Below, piece by piece: positions 44,055-53,872 of a stretch of 64,000 bases of DNA. Origin of the DNA: an uncultured Alistipes sp. Lineage in GTDB: Bacteria > Bacteroidota > Bacteroidia > Bacteroidales > Rikenellaceae. The position numbers and the translations under genes are program-made. The stretch lies in assembly GCA_900769445.1 (NCBI GenBank), contig CAAGGR010000129.1:1-64000 (forward strand), in the 5' to 3' direction. The notes below the pieces were generated by a model, which was not told the DNA's origin, made no database searches, and saw only the letters and a list, made by a program, of their open reading frames with translations. Position 1 is the stretch's first letter, and each line of letters opens with the position of its first letter.

Positions 44055-44654
44055 GTGACAGAGAAATTGAGAACAAAATATATCGACATTCACACTCACA
44101 ACCCGCGAGAGGATGTGCTATCGCCAACTATGGCGGGCATACATCCGTGGCTAGCAGGAGAGTGTGTACAGCTCCCCGATTTTGCACAATGCGACATAGT
44201 TGGCGAAACGGGATTAGACTACGCTTGCGAGGTCGATAGAGAGCTTCAAAAGAGCCTTTTTATAGAACATCTTGAGGGTGCTATAAAGACTAATAAACCC
44301 GTTGTATTACACGTGGTTAGAGCCATCGACGATGTATTGAATATTCTCAAGGATTACGGTACGCTTCGGGGTGTTCTATTTCACGGTTTTATCGGGTCGT
44401 GGCAGCAGGCGCAAAGATGCATCGAGCGAGGGTATTACCTATCCTTTGGGGAGCGTTCGTTACGCTCGCCCAAGACATGCGAGGTCATAGCAAAAATGCC
44501 ACAAAATCTACTCTTTTGCGAAACCGATGCCGAGCAGGACAAGGGCAATATTGAGCAGGTATATAGCGAGGTAGCAAGGCTACGCGGAGTGAGTGTCGAG
44601 GAGTTAGCAGAGAGTATCGAAAAGAACTACAACAAACTTATAAATAATGGCTAA
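44055..44654 (+). CDS. TatD-family metal-dependent hydrolase, short form
   Basis: 199 aa from GTG 44055; TTG 44067 (MRTKYIDIHTHNP) is equally possible and the ATG at 43986 lies before the -7 box. Metal ligands: HTH near the start, E in GETGLD, H in VVLHVVRA, H in VLFHGFIGS, D in CETDAE. TatD proteins are deoxyribonucleases or related hydrolases; this one is shorter than the ~260-aa norm. Its last 8 bases overlap the next gene. Confidence 0.82.
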   Translation: MTEKLRTKYIDIHTHNPREDVLSPTMAGIHPWLAGECVQLPDFAQCDIVGETGLDYACEVDRELQKSLFIEHLEGAIKTNKPVVLHVVRAIDDVLNILKDYGTLRGVLFHGFIGSWQQAQRCIERGYYLSFGERSLRSPKTCEVIAKMPQNLLFCETDAEQDKGNIEQVYSEVARLRGVSVEELAESIEKNYNKLINNG

Positions 44655-45387
44655 CTGGTTAGAACGCACCGAGTTACTACTTGGAGAAGAGAAACTAAAC
44701 ATACTTAAAAATGCCAACGTCTTAGTCGTTGGCGTGGGTGGTGTAGGTGCATATGCTGCCGAGATGATTGTGCGCGCAGGCGTGGGTCGTATGACCATTG
44801 CCGATGCCGACAAGGTCTCGCCAACGAATATCAACCGTCAACTTGTAGCTCTCCACTCTACCATAGGCCGAGAGAAGTGCGACATCCTTGCCGACCGCCT
44901 AAAGGATATAAACCCAGAATTGCAACTGACTGTAGTTAACCGCTTTATAAAGGATGACGAGACAGATGCATTGCTCGATAGCAGCAACTTCGACTATGTT
45001 GTAGATGCCATAGACACCCTATCGCCAAAACTTGCACTTATAAAGGGTGCGATGGATAGAGGCATTCGCATCGTAAGCTCGATGGGTGCAGGGGCGAAGA
45101 CAGACCCTACACTTATGGAGATTAAGGATATCGCCAAAACACACCACTGTCCTTTGGCACATATGCTTCGCAAACGTCTGCATAAAATTGGCATCAAGCG
45201 CGGTTTCTGGGCAGTCTTTTCGCCAGAGCCTGTACGCGAAGGAGCGATGATTCTATGCGAGGAGCAGAACAAAAAGTCGAACGTGGGTACTATATCCTAC
45301 ATCCCAGCCCTCTTTGGCATCGGCTGCGCCTCGGTGGTTGTGCGTGACCTTGTTGGGGAGTTTAGAAAAGAGAATAATGATAACTAA
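44647..45387 (+). CDS. tcdA: tRNA threonylcarbamoyladenosine dehydratase (TcdA/ThiF family)
   Basis: 246 aa. N-terminal ATP-binding GVGGVGAYAAEMIVRAGVGRMTIADAD, R in NINRQL, and D(A)IDTLSPK. The TcdA-specific C-terminal half has HHCPLAHMLRKRLHKIGI. It cyclises t6A37 of tRNAs to ct6A using ATP. Start overlaps the tatD-like stop. Confidence 0.88.
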   Translation: MANWLERTELLLGEEKLNILKNANVLVVGVGGVGAYAAEMIVRAGVGRMTIADADKVSPTNINRQLVALHSTIGREKCDILADRLKDINPELQLTVVNRFIKDDETDALLDSSNFDYVVDAIDTLSPKLALIKGAMDRGIRIVSSMGAGAKTDPTLMEIKDIAKTHHCPLAHMLRKRLHKIGIKRGFWAVFSPEPVREGAMILCEEQNKKSNVGTISYIPALFGIGCASVVVRDLVGEFRKENNDN

Positions 45388-45399
45388 AACTACAATAAT

Positions 45400-46332
45400 A
45401 TGAAGAAAATAGTCTTTTTGGACGAGTATAGCATTGCTGGTCGTAACCTCGATAAAATAACCTCTCAGGGCGAGTATGTAGCCTATGAAAATACAAAAAA
45501 AGAGGATGTCGTAGAGCGCCTTAAGGGTGCAACAATAGCCATTACCAACAAGGTTGTTATCGATGGCGAGGCTATGCGCCAACTCCCTGATTTGAAGCTT
45601 ATTTGCATTGCTGCAACAGGCATGAACAACGTAGACTTAGAGGCTGCTAAGGAGCTTGGCATAGAGGTTAAGAACGCGGTTGGCTACTCCACTACATCTG
45701 TTACCGAGACAACCCTAACATCTGCCCTCGCCCTTGCGCGCAATGTGGTCTACTTCAACGAGTATTTCCACGATGGTCGCTACGCCAAGGCCGACCGCGC
45801 CTTCTGCTACGACCGCCACACCTTCCAGATTAGTGGCAAGAAGTGGGGCATCGTGGGCATGGGCAATATCGGTCGCGAGGTAGCACGTCTCGCATCGGCA
45901 TTTGGTTGCGAGGTACGCTACTACTCCACATCGGGTGTAAGGCGCGAAGAGCAGTACCCAGCAATGGAGCTTGAGGAGCTACTCAAGTGGAGCGATATCG
46001 TATCGGTACACTCACCACTAAACGAGCGCACACGCGGTCTTATCGGTCGCAACAAGTTGCAAAAGATGAAGCCATCGGCGCTTATTATAAACGTAGCACG
46101 TGGCGGCATTATCGACGAGGCAGCCCTCGCTGAAGCGTTAGACAACAAGTGGATTGCAGCTGCAGCACTCGACGTATTCTCGGTAGAGCCACTACGTGAG
46201 TCGCCACTATATAATATAAAGGATAAGTATCGTCTTCTTGCATCGCCACACAATGCTTGGTCGGCAGCCGAGGCTATAGATAGACTTATCGAGTGTGTTG
46301 CTGAGAACATCCGTGTATGGCTCGAAAAATAG
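45400..46332 (+). CDS. D-2-hydroxyacid dehydrogenase (hydroxypyruvate reductase-like)
   Basis: 310 aa. NAD-binding GIVGMGNIGREVARLA near residue 148; catalytic Arg in NVARGGIIDE, Glu in SVEPLRESP, His in SPHNAW. Family members reduce hydroxypyruvate, glyoxylate or other 2-oxoacids with NAD(P)H. Substrate not readable. Twelve bases after tcdA; its end overlaps the next gene by 16 bp. Confidence 0.87.
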   Translation: MKKIVFLDEYSIAGRNLDKITSQGEYVAYENTKKEDVVERLKGATIAITNKVVIDGEAMRQLPDLKLICIAATGMNNVDLEAAKELGIEVKNAVGYSTTSVTETTLTSALALARNVVYFNEYFHDGRYAKADRAFCYDRHTFQISGKKWGIVGMGNIGREVARLASAFGCEVRYYSTSGVRREEQYPAMELEELLKWSDIVSVHSPLNERTRGLIGRNKLQKMKPSALIINVARGGIIDEAALAEALDNKWIAAAALDVFSVEPLRESPLYNIKDKYRLLASPHNAWSAAEAIDRLIECVAENIRVWLEK

Positions 46333-47483
46333 CAACCATACTTATAGCAATACTAACTCTTACACTTTATGGGGGAGGCGACATCAAGGCTGCCACCCCC
46401 ATAAAGCGCGACTCTATATCGCATCGCTTATCGGTAGAGATGCGCCCTGCGTATAACGTTGTCTCTCACTACGCCATGCGTGGCGACGACCCGCTTAATA
46501 GTGCCTCATCTTTGCATCTACGCTACGCCTTCTCCTTTAACGACGAGAGCGAGATTGGCAAACGCTTCCCTACAGTATATCAGGGCGTTGGCATTGCCAC
46601 ATATACATTCTTTCACCCCGAGGTGTCGGGGCGTCCTATAGCTTTTTATATCTTGCAAGGAGCGCATATTGCAGATAGAGGTGATATAACATTAGGCTAT
46701 GAGTGGAACTTTGGACTATCATGGAACTGGAAACCCAACCAGGCAATGAACTCAAAGTGGAACATTATGGTCAACGTGGCACTCCCCGTAAGCTGGCACG
46801 TATCGCCTAAATGGGAGCTTCGCCTCACGCCCGACTTTACACACTTCTCGAGCGGCGACACCCATTTCTCAAATAGCGGTGCCAACCTCTTTGGTGTGCG
46901 CGTGGGCATTACGCGCCACTTCAACAACCACAACGAACATATCCGCGCAAAGAGCTATATCGAGCCATCCGAAGAGCTTGAAAATAAGAGCCTAAAGGGA
47001 CATATCAGCCACGATATTATTGGCTACATAGGTTGGCGCGCTGATAGATTTTTAGACCACGATGAGTTTGTAGTTATAGATAGACCCCTCATTATTGATG
47101 GCTTCCAGTACCACCAACTCTACCACTTTAATCGCCACTTTGCCCTTGGAGGCTCTCTCGATATACAGACAGATCGTAGCCTTAACCTCTACAACCCCAC
47201 CTTCGACGAGACGGGCAAATTGATTAGCTACGAACACCCATCACTCCTCGAGCAGACGGAGTGTGGTCTCTCACTACGCTTCGAGATAACCTCGCCACTA
47301 TTCTCTGTCGGCGCAGGCTTAGGTGTCAATATTCTTGGCAGCGGCTACGACTTTAGCCGCATCTACACACAATACTCCCTGAAATACTTCGTCAACTCAC
47401 GAGTGTTTATCTTCGTGGGCTACCGCTTCAACTCCACACAGTACACCCACAATATGATGTATGGCCTGGGATTGAGGTTTTAG
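46317..47483 (+). CDS. PagL-like lipid A deacylase / acyloxyacyl hydrolase family outer-membrane protein
   Basis: 388 aa. Signal peptide (...GDIKAA), then a barrel. FTHFSSGDTHFSNSGANLFGVRVGITRHF holds the H-x-S arrangement of the PagL family, which removes the 3-O acyl chain of lipid A. It is about twice the length of classical PagL, with a second barrel-like half (~215-388), as in Bacteroidetes relatives. Expected in the outer membrane. Last gene of the tatD-tcdA-dehydrogenase run. Confidence 0.75.
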   Translation: MARKIATILIAILTLTLYGGGDIKAATPIKRDSISHRLSVEMRPAYNVVSHYAMRGDDPLNSASSLHLRYAFSFNDESEIGKRFPTVYQGVGIATYTFFHPEVSGRPIAFYILQGAHIADRGDITLGYEWNFGLSWNWKPNQAMNSKWNIMVNVALPVSWHVSPKWELRLTPDFTHFSSGDTHFSNSGANLFGVRVGITRHFNNHNEHIRAKSYIEPSEELENKSLKGHISHDIIGYIGWRADRFLDHDEFVVIDRPLIIDGFQYHQLYHFNRHFALGGSLDIQTDRSLNLYNPTFDETGKLISYEHPSLLEQTECGLSLRFEITSPLFSVGAGLGVNILGSGYDFSRIYTQYSLKYFVNSRVFIFVGYRFNSTQYTHNMMYGLGLRF

Positions 47484-47632
47484 GCGCTTTAGCTGAATTA
47501 TTTAAGGACAGCTGGGACTACAGAGACAACAGGGACAACAGAGAAATTTATTATCATTCTGATGATACTCTGTTTCGCTGTGGTCTCTTTCTTCTCTGTG
47601 GTCTCAAAAAAACCTTACCAATCGCACGACCC
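47484..47632. repeat. GACAACAG palindrome T3
   Basis: GGGACTACAGAGACAACAGG and following units (47506 on) face TGTGGTCTCTTTCTTCTCTG around a GATACTCTGTTTCG centre, the same centre as T1. No gene. Confidence 0.65.
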
Positions 47633-47765
47633 AATTTCTTGCGAGAAGGGGTCAGATTTGTTCTATCGCAAAAGAAGATCCCCTTGGGATAGTACACTTA
47701 GTACAGCCCAAGGGGTCTTACTTTTTGGGATGGGACAAAGATGTTGCCCCTTATCACAAGAAATT
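47633..47765 (-). repeat. Nested palindromic element E8
   Basis: Outer arms AATTTCTTGCGAGAAGGGG / CCCCTTATCACAAGAAATT. Inner stem as in E4: CCCCTTGGGATAG / CAGCCCAAGGGG, minus-strand tip GUAC-UAAGU-GUAC. Lies 17 bases after the stop of the DUF5723 gene. Confidence 0.85.
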
Positions 47766-47782
47766 ACTTCCAGCGCGCCTAC

Positions 47783-49213
47783 TTACTTATCACCCTTTAG
47801 ATGCTTTGGACGACCAAAGTTGAATGCCAAACCTGTATATAGGTTTAGAGACTTCGCATTGCGTGGGATAAGAAGATCGAGGCCAGAGACCTTACCAAGT
47901 GATACATAGTTAGAATCGATGAAGTCTACACCGATGTAGAAGTTAATCAATGCTGGATGGAAGTTGATAGCAGCACCGAAGACACCTGCATTGTTACGAT
48001 TGAGGAATGTCTGGCTTACTGTTGCAGACAACCAGCTTGTAGGACGAAGGTTGATAGATGCTGTAAGCTCAGAGTATACAGATGTATTTAGCATCTTTGT
48101 CTGCGAGAAGAGACCAAAGGCAATCTTATTTCTAAGAAGGTTGTACTCGGCACCTACGTTTATAGAGTAGCTTAGGCGATTTACATAGCCCTCGTACTTA
48201 CCATTCTTAAGAAGGTTATCTGTATTTATAAAGTCTTCTGCACCATTGATAGGGCTAATAACCTCCTCATTAGCATCGCCAGAGAGTGAGACGCCAGTAT
48301 ACTCGAAGCCACCTGTTACCTCACCGCCAATATGCGATGATGAAGCCCACTTAATGAAACCAAGGTCTGTAACCGCAGCTGTGAGCTTAAGATGGTTGTT
48401 CAAGAGACGCATCTCAGCACCCAAATCAATTGCAGCACCGAAGTTCTTGAGGTTCTGCTTCATATATGCCATATCATCGATGCAGAGGAGATCAGCAAAG
48501 CCTACCTCACCACCTTGAGCCAAAGCACGGTTATCGAAAACTGGGCTATTAGCGCGCCATGTACCCATCAACTGTGCAGTAATAACATCCTCTCTAACAT
48601 CAAGAGTGAGCTTCTCGAACTTCGCCTCGGCATTTGCTATACCGAAGAGGAACTTACCCTTAACACCGACTGTCAACCAATCAAAGATTGGGAAAGAGGT
48701 ACCTACGTAAGCCTCAAGATACTCATTAGAGCTAACTGATGTAGAGCCAAGGTCGAATGTGCCATTGCCCAACGTCTTGATAGCGCGGAATAGCTCTGGA
48801 GAGAGGGATAGGTTGTTCTCTGTTCGTAGATTTGCGCCCACTGTCCAGAAAATCTTCTTTGTGTAGAAGCCCAAACCAAAGAGGTTTACATTAACATTTG
48901 CATTAAACTTTAGAGTCTTAGGCAAATTACCCATCAACTCGTCGGCTGTTACCGACTTGTGCAGAGCAGTTACATACTGATCATCACGCTTGTAGATAAA
49001 GTTGTCGAAGCTCAAGAAGTTTGTGCCAAGGTTAAGATTGACACCAGACAATGCTGGAATCATAAAGTAACCACGTGTAGGCGCAAGAGCAGGGTTAAAC
49101 TCCGAACGGAAGTATGAACCCTCCATAAAGTAGGAGGTACGCGACTGGGCATTAGCAGTGTTAACTCCCATAAGCGCAAAGGCTGCAACTAATAGAATAG
49201 CTATCTTTTTCAT
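47783..49213 (-). CDS. DUF5723 outer-membrane protein
   Basis: 476 aa from MKKIAILLVAAFALMGVNTANAQ (signal peptide); MKVSIMKK at 49228 is the alternative. Long strand-rich protein with SYFRSEFNPALAPTRGYFMIPALSGVNLNLGTN near the N terminus, as in the DUF5723 (PorV/FadL-like) group. Probably an outer-membrane barrel. It lies 52 bp downstream of the 829-aa lipoprotein gene, so the two are likely one unit. Confidence 0.75.
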   Translation of the reverse strand: MKKIAILLVAAFALMGVNTANAQSRTSYFMEGSYFRSEFNPALAPTRGYFMIPALSGVNLNLGTNFLSFDNFIYKRDDQYVTALHKSVTADELMGNLPKTLKFNANVNVNLFGLGFYTKKIFWTVGANLRTENNLSLSPELFRAIKTLGNGTFDLGSTSVSSNEYLEAYVGTSFPIFDWLTVGVKGKFLFGIANAEAKFEKLTLDVREDVITAQLMGTWRANSPVFDNRALAQGGEVGFADLLCIDDMAYMKQNLKNFGAAIDLGAEMRLLNNHLKLTAAVTDLGFIKWASSSHIGGEVTGGFEYTGVSLSGDANEEVISPINGAEDFINTDNLLKNGKYEGYVNRLSYSINVGAEYNLLRNKIAFGLFSQTKMLNTSVYSELTASINLRPTSWLSATVSQTFLNRNNAGVFGAAINFHPALINFYIGVDFIDSNYVSLGKVSGLDLLIPRNAKSLNLYTGLAFNFGRPKHLKGDK

Positions 49214-49265
49214 AATACTTACTTTCATTTTGAAATTCTACTTTTTAAGCAATCGCACATTGGGA

Positions 49266-51755
49266 TTATTTATCGTTCAACTTGCCAAGATCAACTGTAA
49301 TACCACCGTCAATAGCGAGCTTCAACTCAGCAGCGATATACTGCTCCTCCTTCAAGGCTACAACACCCTCCTCAGCAGAGCTGCTCGCCTCAACTTTTAG
49401 ACCGATTGATGCAATGTCGGCAAGCTCTGCAAGTGAACCACTCTCGTCAGCAAGATCGAACTGCAAGCTGAGTGTACTCTTCTCAGGTGTTACGCCATCG
49501 GCAGAACCCTTTACTACATTACTACCCTCGACAAAACCAATCTTTGTAGGTAGCTCTGCGCCATCCTTATCGTATAGCGTTGTCAATACCTCAAGCGCCA
49601 AAGGTAGTGTTGTCTCGAACTCTACAATAAGGGCAATATCACCAATCTTAAGACCCTTAATATCTGCCAAACCAGCAAGTGGAGACTTACCAGCCTCATC
49701 CAAGATAGGCTCGTTATGCTCGAACGAGATGCTTAGCTGGTCGTCGAATGCAAATGGAAGTGTAAACGATGCACCGTAGCTAACCTCCAAGTTCGAGATG
49801 TCGCCCAAGTGGAGCGTGATAGGATCGGTTGGCAAGCTAAATGTTGCAGACAACGTGAGCTTATCTGGTAGCGAGCTAATTAGTTCGTCGATATTCCATG
49901 CCACAAATTCGTAGCCCTGCTCTGCTGGGTAGTTAGCTCTCTGCGACTCCTTAGCCAAGACGATAGTTGTTGTGGTAGGCTCAACCTCACCAGTAGTCTC
50001 ATTCTTCTTAGCGCCATAAATTGTAGCAGCGAAATCAAAACGTCTCTCAGTCTGAGCCTCCTCGCCAACGTATGGCATAAGCTGAGCCTTAATATTTGCA
50101 TTGAATGTAAGAGGGTTAGATATTGTAACCATAAGCACTGGAGATAGACCCGATCCACCAATCTCAATAGGTAGCTCCTCTGATGATAGACCACTAAGGT
50201 CGATATCCTGTGGCTCAATAGACTCGCTAAAAGCGAGCTGTGCGGTTACTGACTCAAAGCCCAAAGCAGACTCCTCAATACCCACTACAACCTCGATATT
50301 GCTACCATCCTTAGGAAGGAAGCCGTTAATGCTAGTAGGAGTCTCATCAGTAAAGTGAACTCGACCTGATGGGCTGAACTCAATAACGATAGGACCACCC
50401 TCAGATGTCATCTCGCTAAGATCGATAGCATCGAAGAGGATATTTAGCTTATTATTGATTGCACCGATTGTAGTCGACAAGATATTTGTCTCGGTATTAT
50501 ATGTATAACCCTCATTCTCTTTAATCTTAAGGCAAGTAGGCATCTCCAAATCAAGAGATACTGCATCGCCAAGCCAATCAAGGTTTGTAGCGTAAAGCAC
50601 AATCTTAGAGTTCTCGGTTAGCTCAACGCGGTTGATACTCTTAATCTGCTCTGGGAGCTGGTCAATCTCAATATTAAAGCCCTCAGCACCCTCGCCACCA
50701 AACTCAAAGTTAAACAAATCGACACTGCTATCGAATACTACCTCAGCATCTGCAAGAGCAAAGTTAGACTCGATTGTAACCTCCGGCATAAGAATACCTC
50801 CATTACCATCAAGAAAAACCTTACCAGCCTGCATATCCAACTCAAAGTCGACATCAAATACCATACTTGGGTCAATAACAACTGTACGATCCTGTGTAGG
50901 CTCGCTATCAATAGCTGTGATATAGACATCGAAACCGATGCTCTCCTCCTCAGCCTCAATATCTTTATCGTAAATAGTATAGACGTTGTAATCGCCCTCA
51001 GTTATATATGTGATTTTCTGATTTTTGCTATCATTAATAGTCAAGTTAGCCTTCGACTTCAAGATAAAGCGGAAATGGCCACCACCATTAATACCAGCAA
51101 AGCCATTCAAATCCAAATGAACACCCAATGGAGCGCCATCGTGTCCCTCTACCGGGCTATCGAAAATCACCCTATTGAGGCTCTTAATCTGCTCTGGAAG
51201 ATCAAACTTAATCTCATCGATTTCCACATCCTGGCTAAACTCTTTTGCGAACTGACGCTGACCCTCTGGAATAATGTTGAACTTATAAGAGGTTATCTCC
51301 AACTCTGTTTCACCAGCTCCAACGTTCTGCAACAACTGCTGGAATTCGTCACCAAGAGGGAGGTCAAGACCTAAAGTCTCCTTGACACCCGCACCATAGT
51401 TGCTGAAATCTAACGATGGAAGGTCGATGTCGAACTTTGATGAGCTCGCTGCGATATCAAAAGATGTTGGAAGCTCAAAATCGCCAGCCGAGAATTTATC
51501 CTCTTTAAGCTCATAATGGAACGCATACGAACCATCTTCATTCTTAACAATACCCTCTGGAAGTTCAGTATCCGAACCCAACAAACTACCAAGAGTCTGC
51601 TTCTCGAGAGAACCAAGAGGCAAAATCGTCTCTCCATCGAGTACAGAGACCTCCTTAGAGACCTTGTCCATAGAGAATTCCTTGTCAACGCAAGCTACAG
51701 AAACGATTGCGCAAACCACTGCCATGCAGCGATAGACATAATTTTTTAGTTTCAT
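49266..51755 (-). CDS. Large strand-rich lipoprotein of unknown function
   Basis: 829 aa. Lipobox SVAC (Cys about 23). Very acidic and strand-rich. Internal repeats: LPEQIKSLNRVIFDS (~195) and LPEQIKSINRVELTE (~380), and several LPL/DLSxLS stretches. No enzyme motif seen. Always-paired arrangement with the DUF5723 gene suggests a surface partner of that barrel (inference). Family not recognised. Confidence 0.7.
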   Translation of the reverse strand: MKLKNYVYRCMAVVCAIVSVACVDKEFSMDKVSKEVSVLDGETILPLGSLEKQTLGSLLGSDTELPEGIVKNEDGSYAFHYELKEDKFSAGDFELPTSFDIAASSSKFDIDLPSLDFSNYGAGVKETLGLDLPLGDEFQQLLQNVGAGETELEITSYKFNIIPEGQRQFAKEFSQDVEIDEIKFDLPEQIKSLNRVIFDSPVEGHDGAPLGVHLDLNGFAGINGGGHFRFILKSKANLTINDSKNQKITYITEGDYNVYTIYDKDIEAEEESIGFDVYITAIDSEPTQDRTVVIDPSMVFDVDFELDMQAGKVFLDGNGGILMPEVTIESNFALADAEVVFDSSVDLFNFEFGGEGAEGFNIEIDQLPEQIKSINRVELTENSKIVLYATNLDWLGDAVSLDLEMPTCLKIKENEGYTYNTETNILSTTIGAINNKLNILFDAIDLSEMTSEGGPIVIEFSPSGRVHFTDETPTSINGFLPKDGSNIEVVVGIEESALGFESVTAQLAFSESIEPQDIDLSGLSSEELPIEIGGSGLSPVLMVTISNPLTFNANIKAQLMPYVGEEAQTERRFDFAATIYGAKKNETTGEVEPTTTTIVLAKESQRANYPAEQGYEFVAWNIDELISSLPDKLTLSATFSLPTDPITLHLGDISNLEVSYGASFTLPFAFDDQLSISFEHNEPILDEAGKSPLAGLADIKGLKIGDIALIVEFETTLPLALEVLTTLYDKDGAELPTKIGFVEGSNVVKGSADGVTPEKSTLSLQFDLADESGSLAELADIASIGLKVEASSSAEEGVVALKEEQYIAAELKLAIDGGITVDLGKLNDK

Positions 51756-51802
51756 ATATTACAGTTTTAATTTTTATTAGCTAAACTAACGTGATTGTAA
51801 GG

Positions 51803-51833
51803 CAAATATACAAAAAAAATGTCAAACTGCAAA
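51803..51833 (-). promoter_or_regulatory. Promoter for the 829-aa lipoprotein unit
   Basis: Minus TTTG (51833-51830), 19 bases, TATATTTG (51810-51803). About 48 bases before the ATG. Confidence 0.65.
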
Positions 51834-51937
51834 ATAATATCAACAACATTTCGTTCCCATAACAAAGTTATGCTGCAAGAACATCAAATAGCAGCATACT
51901 CGCATAAGTGTTGCATATATGATACGGGGCATGCAGC

Positions 51938-51969
51938 AAAAAAAAGAGGTTGCCTATTCGACAACCTCT
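51938..51969 (-). terminator. Intrinsic terminator of rplS
   Basis: Minus strand AGAGGTTG-TCGAATAGG-CAACCTCT followed by seven T. About 23 bases after the stop. Confidence 0.9.
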
Positions 51970-51991
51970 AAATTTACTAAGTAGACAACGA

Positions 51992-52369
51992 CTACTCGTC
52001 AGCCTTCTTAATACGACGCTCCTTAATACGAGCCTTCTTACCTGTAAGATCACGCAAGTAGTAGATACGTGCACGACGTACAACACCATACTTGTTAACC
52101 TCGATCTTGTCGATGTGTGGAGAGTAAAGTGGGAAGATACGCTCTACACCTACACCATTCGATACCTTACGGATGGTGAACATCTTAGTACGACCTGAAC
52201 CCTTAATCTGGATAACTACACCACGGAAGCTCTGCAAACGCTCCTTGTTACCCTCTACAATACGATAAGTTACGGTGATTGTATCACCTGCACCGAACTT
52301 AGGCACATCGTTCTCGCCCTTAGTCCACATCTGCTCGTTTACGAGTCTGATCAACTGATCCTTGTTCAT
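51992..52369 (-). CDS. rplS: 50S ribosomal protein L19
   Basis: 125 aa from MNKDQLIRLVNEQ; the in-frame ATG at 52405 is less likely. FGAGDTITVTYRIVEGNKERLQSFRGVVIQIKGSG, RKVSNGVGVERIFPLYSP and KKARIKERR are L19 signatures. It contributes to the 30S-50S interface. Alone here, with a ~130-base leader and its own terminator. Confidence 0.96.
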   Translation of the reverse strand: MNKDQLIRLVNEQMWTKGENDVPKFGAGDTITVTYRIVEGNKERLQSFRGVVIQIKGSGRTKMFTIRKVSNGVGVERIFPLYSPHIDKIEVNKYGVVRRARIYYLRDLTGKKARIKERRIKKADE

Positions 52370-52504
52370 TGTTGCAACAAAAATTAAATGTTTATCGTTC
52401 AACATTATCGCTGCAGCTACTCTACCATAACACCACCCTCGATGCTAATCCTTGTATCGCTACAAACTGAGTCTCTGCCCTATATAAGAGGTTGATACGG
52501 GTTG

Positions 52505-52535
52505 CAAAGATAGATAAAAATATTTATTCTGCAAA
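52505..52535 (-). promoter_or_regulatory. Promoter for rplS
   Basis: Minus TTTG (52535-52532), 19 bases, TATCTTTG (52512-52505). Gives a leader of about 130 bases, long enough for an r-protein control structure, which I could not identify. Confidence 0.65.
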
Positions 52536-52558
52536 CGTATTTGCGAAATATCAACGCT

Positions 52559-53707
52559 TTAGAGGCTCAAATATGACAATGATGGCATTGAACACATAGC
52601 TGGAATCCCTCCATTTTCAGACTCTACCGCATAGACTGCAATCATAAATTTCGAGCCACCGCTAAGAGAGGCATTCAACGTGTAGTTACCCGAATAGCAA
52701 CGACTCTTTAGGAAGGCCTCCGCACTGACACCCTCCTGCATAGCCTGACGCGCACGATTATAGAAATCATCGCTCATAGCTCGCAACGAGTATTCGTTAA
52801 TCAACTCACCCTTAGGCGTATAGTATATAGATGAATCTGGTATAATATTTACCGTATAGTAACCACTCCATCCCTCTGGAGAGACCGCTATACTTGCAAC
52901 ACCACCACTTACCTGTGTGCTAATCTTAAATGAGACATCATAAAAAGCCTTCATTGGCGTATTTACCTCGATACGATGCAATGGTATCGTAACCTTATAC
53001 TCATTATCTTTGAGTTCAAGACCATAGGCATAGGCAATATATGTAGCACCAGACTTCATACCCGAGAACTTGCGAGTTGTCTCCTCTGTAAATACAGGAC
53101 TTGGACTTGCTGCCTCCTCCAAAAGATACTGCAACGTCATCTCATACTGCTCCGCAAGCTTGAGATAGTTAGCCATCTCCGCCTCGATAAATTCATTCAT
53201 ATCAGAGATGCCCGACTGGATAAAATAGTTAGAGTCGATTATATTTGCCATATATAGCTCTCCACTCTGCTTTGGCGTATACTTAACCGAGCAACTTGTT
53301 GTAGTCAACTCCAACACCTCAAAACTAAACTCATCGAGAATACGAGCATCCTGCAACACTGCAACCTTAACAGGAATTGGCATACCCTCGTAATTGATAG
53401 CTATAAAACCTAAACGCTCCTCGTCGATATCACTTGGCGCAATATAGAGATTTATCGCATTTGAAGTTACCTCCTTCACTGTTATCCAACTAGTGCCTGT
53501 CGTTACCTTGAGGCGAGCTCCTGGACGAGGATTATTCACTGCATAGTAGATTGGGACATTTCCGCCATCGCCATCCATATTGAGTCTATAGATATCGAGT
53601 ATCACCTCGGCCTCACCCGTTGGGGTCTCATCAAACATCTCACAACCCACAAATAGCTGCGCAACGACTGCAGATAGCAACAATACAAAATTCTTAAAAC
53701 GAGCCAT
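52559..53707 (-). CDS. BACON-domain lipoprotein
   Basis: 382 aa. Lipobox VGC (Cys about 22). Residues ~35-125 form a BACON-like domain (VTTGTSWITVKEV...NLYIAP...R.GFIAINYEGMPIPVKVAVLQDA). The remaining ~250 residues include two fibronectin-III-like stretches and a helical insert (~165-200). BACON domains are thought to bind glycans or mucin. No enzyme motif. Divergent from the LuxE-like gene; TATCTTTG on minus at 53783-53776. Confidence 0.75.
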   Translation of the reverse strand: MARFKNFVLLLSAVVAQLFVGCEMFDETPTGEAEVILDIYRLNMDGDGGNVPIYYAVNNPRPGARLKVTTGTSWITVKEVTSNAINLYIAPSDIDEERLGFIAINYEGMPIPVKVAVLQDARILDEFSFEVLELTTTSCSVKYTPKQSGELYMANIIDSNYFIQSGISDMNEFIEAEMANYLKLAEQYEMTLQYLLEEAASPSPVFTEETTRKFSGMKSGATYIAYAYGLELKDNEYKVTIPLHRIEVNTPMKAFYDVSFKISTQVSGGVASIAVSPEGWSGYYTVNIIPDSSIYYTPKGELINEYSLRAMSDDFYNRARQAMQEGVSAEAFLKSRCYSGNYTLNASLSGGSKFMIAVYAVESENGGIPAMCSMPSLSYLSL

Positions 53708-53847
53708 ATATCAATTTATGTTTTACCTAAACGACCTAAGCGACCACTCTCGCCATATTGTATCTATTCACGATGCAAAGATAATCTATTTTTTAGATAT
53801 AAGAGAGTCTAATTATAGCATCTATTGCTTTTTACGAATAAAAATTC

Positions 53848-53855
53848 TAACTTTG
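53848..53855 (+). promoter_or_regulatory. -7 element for the LuxE-like/LicD-GT2 pair
   Basis: TAACTTTG, 17 bases before the ATG at 53873. Confidence 0.5.
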
Positions 53856-53872
53856 TGAATTATTGAGAGGCT

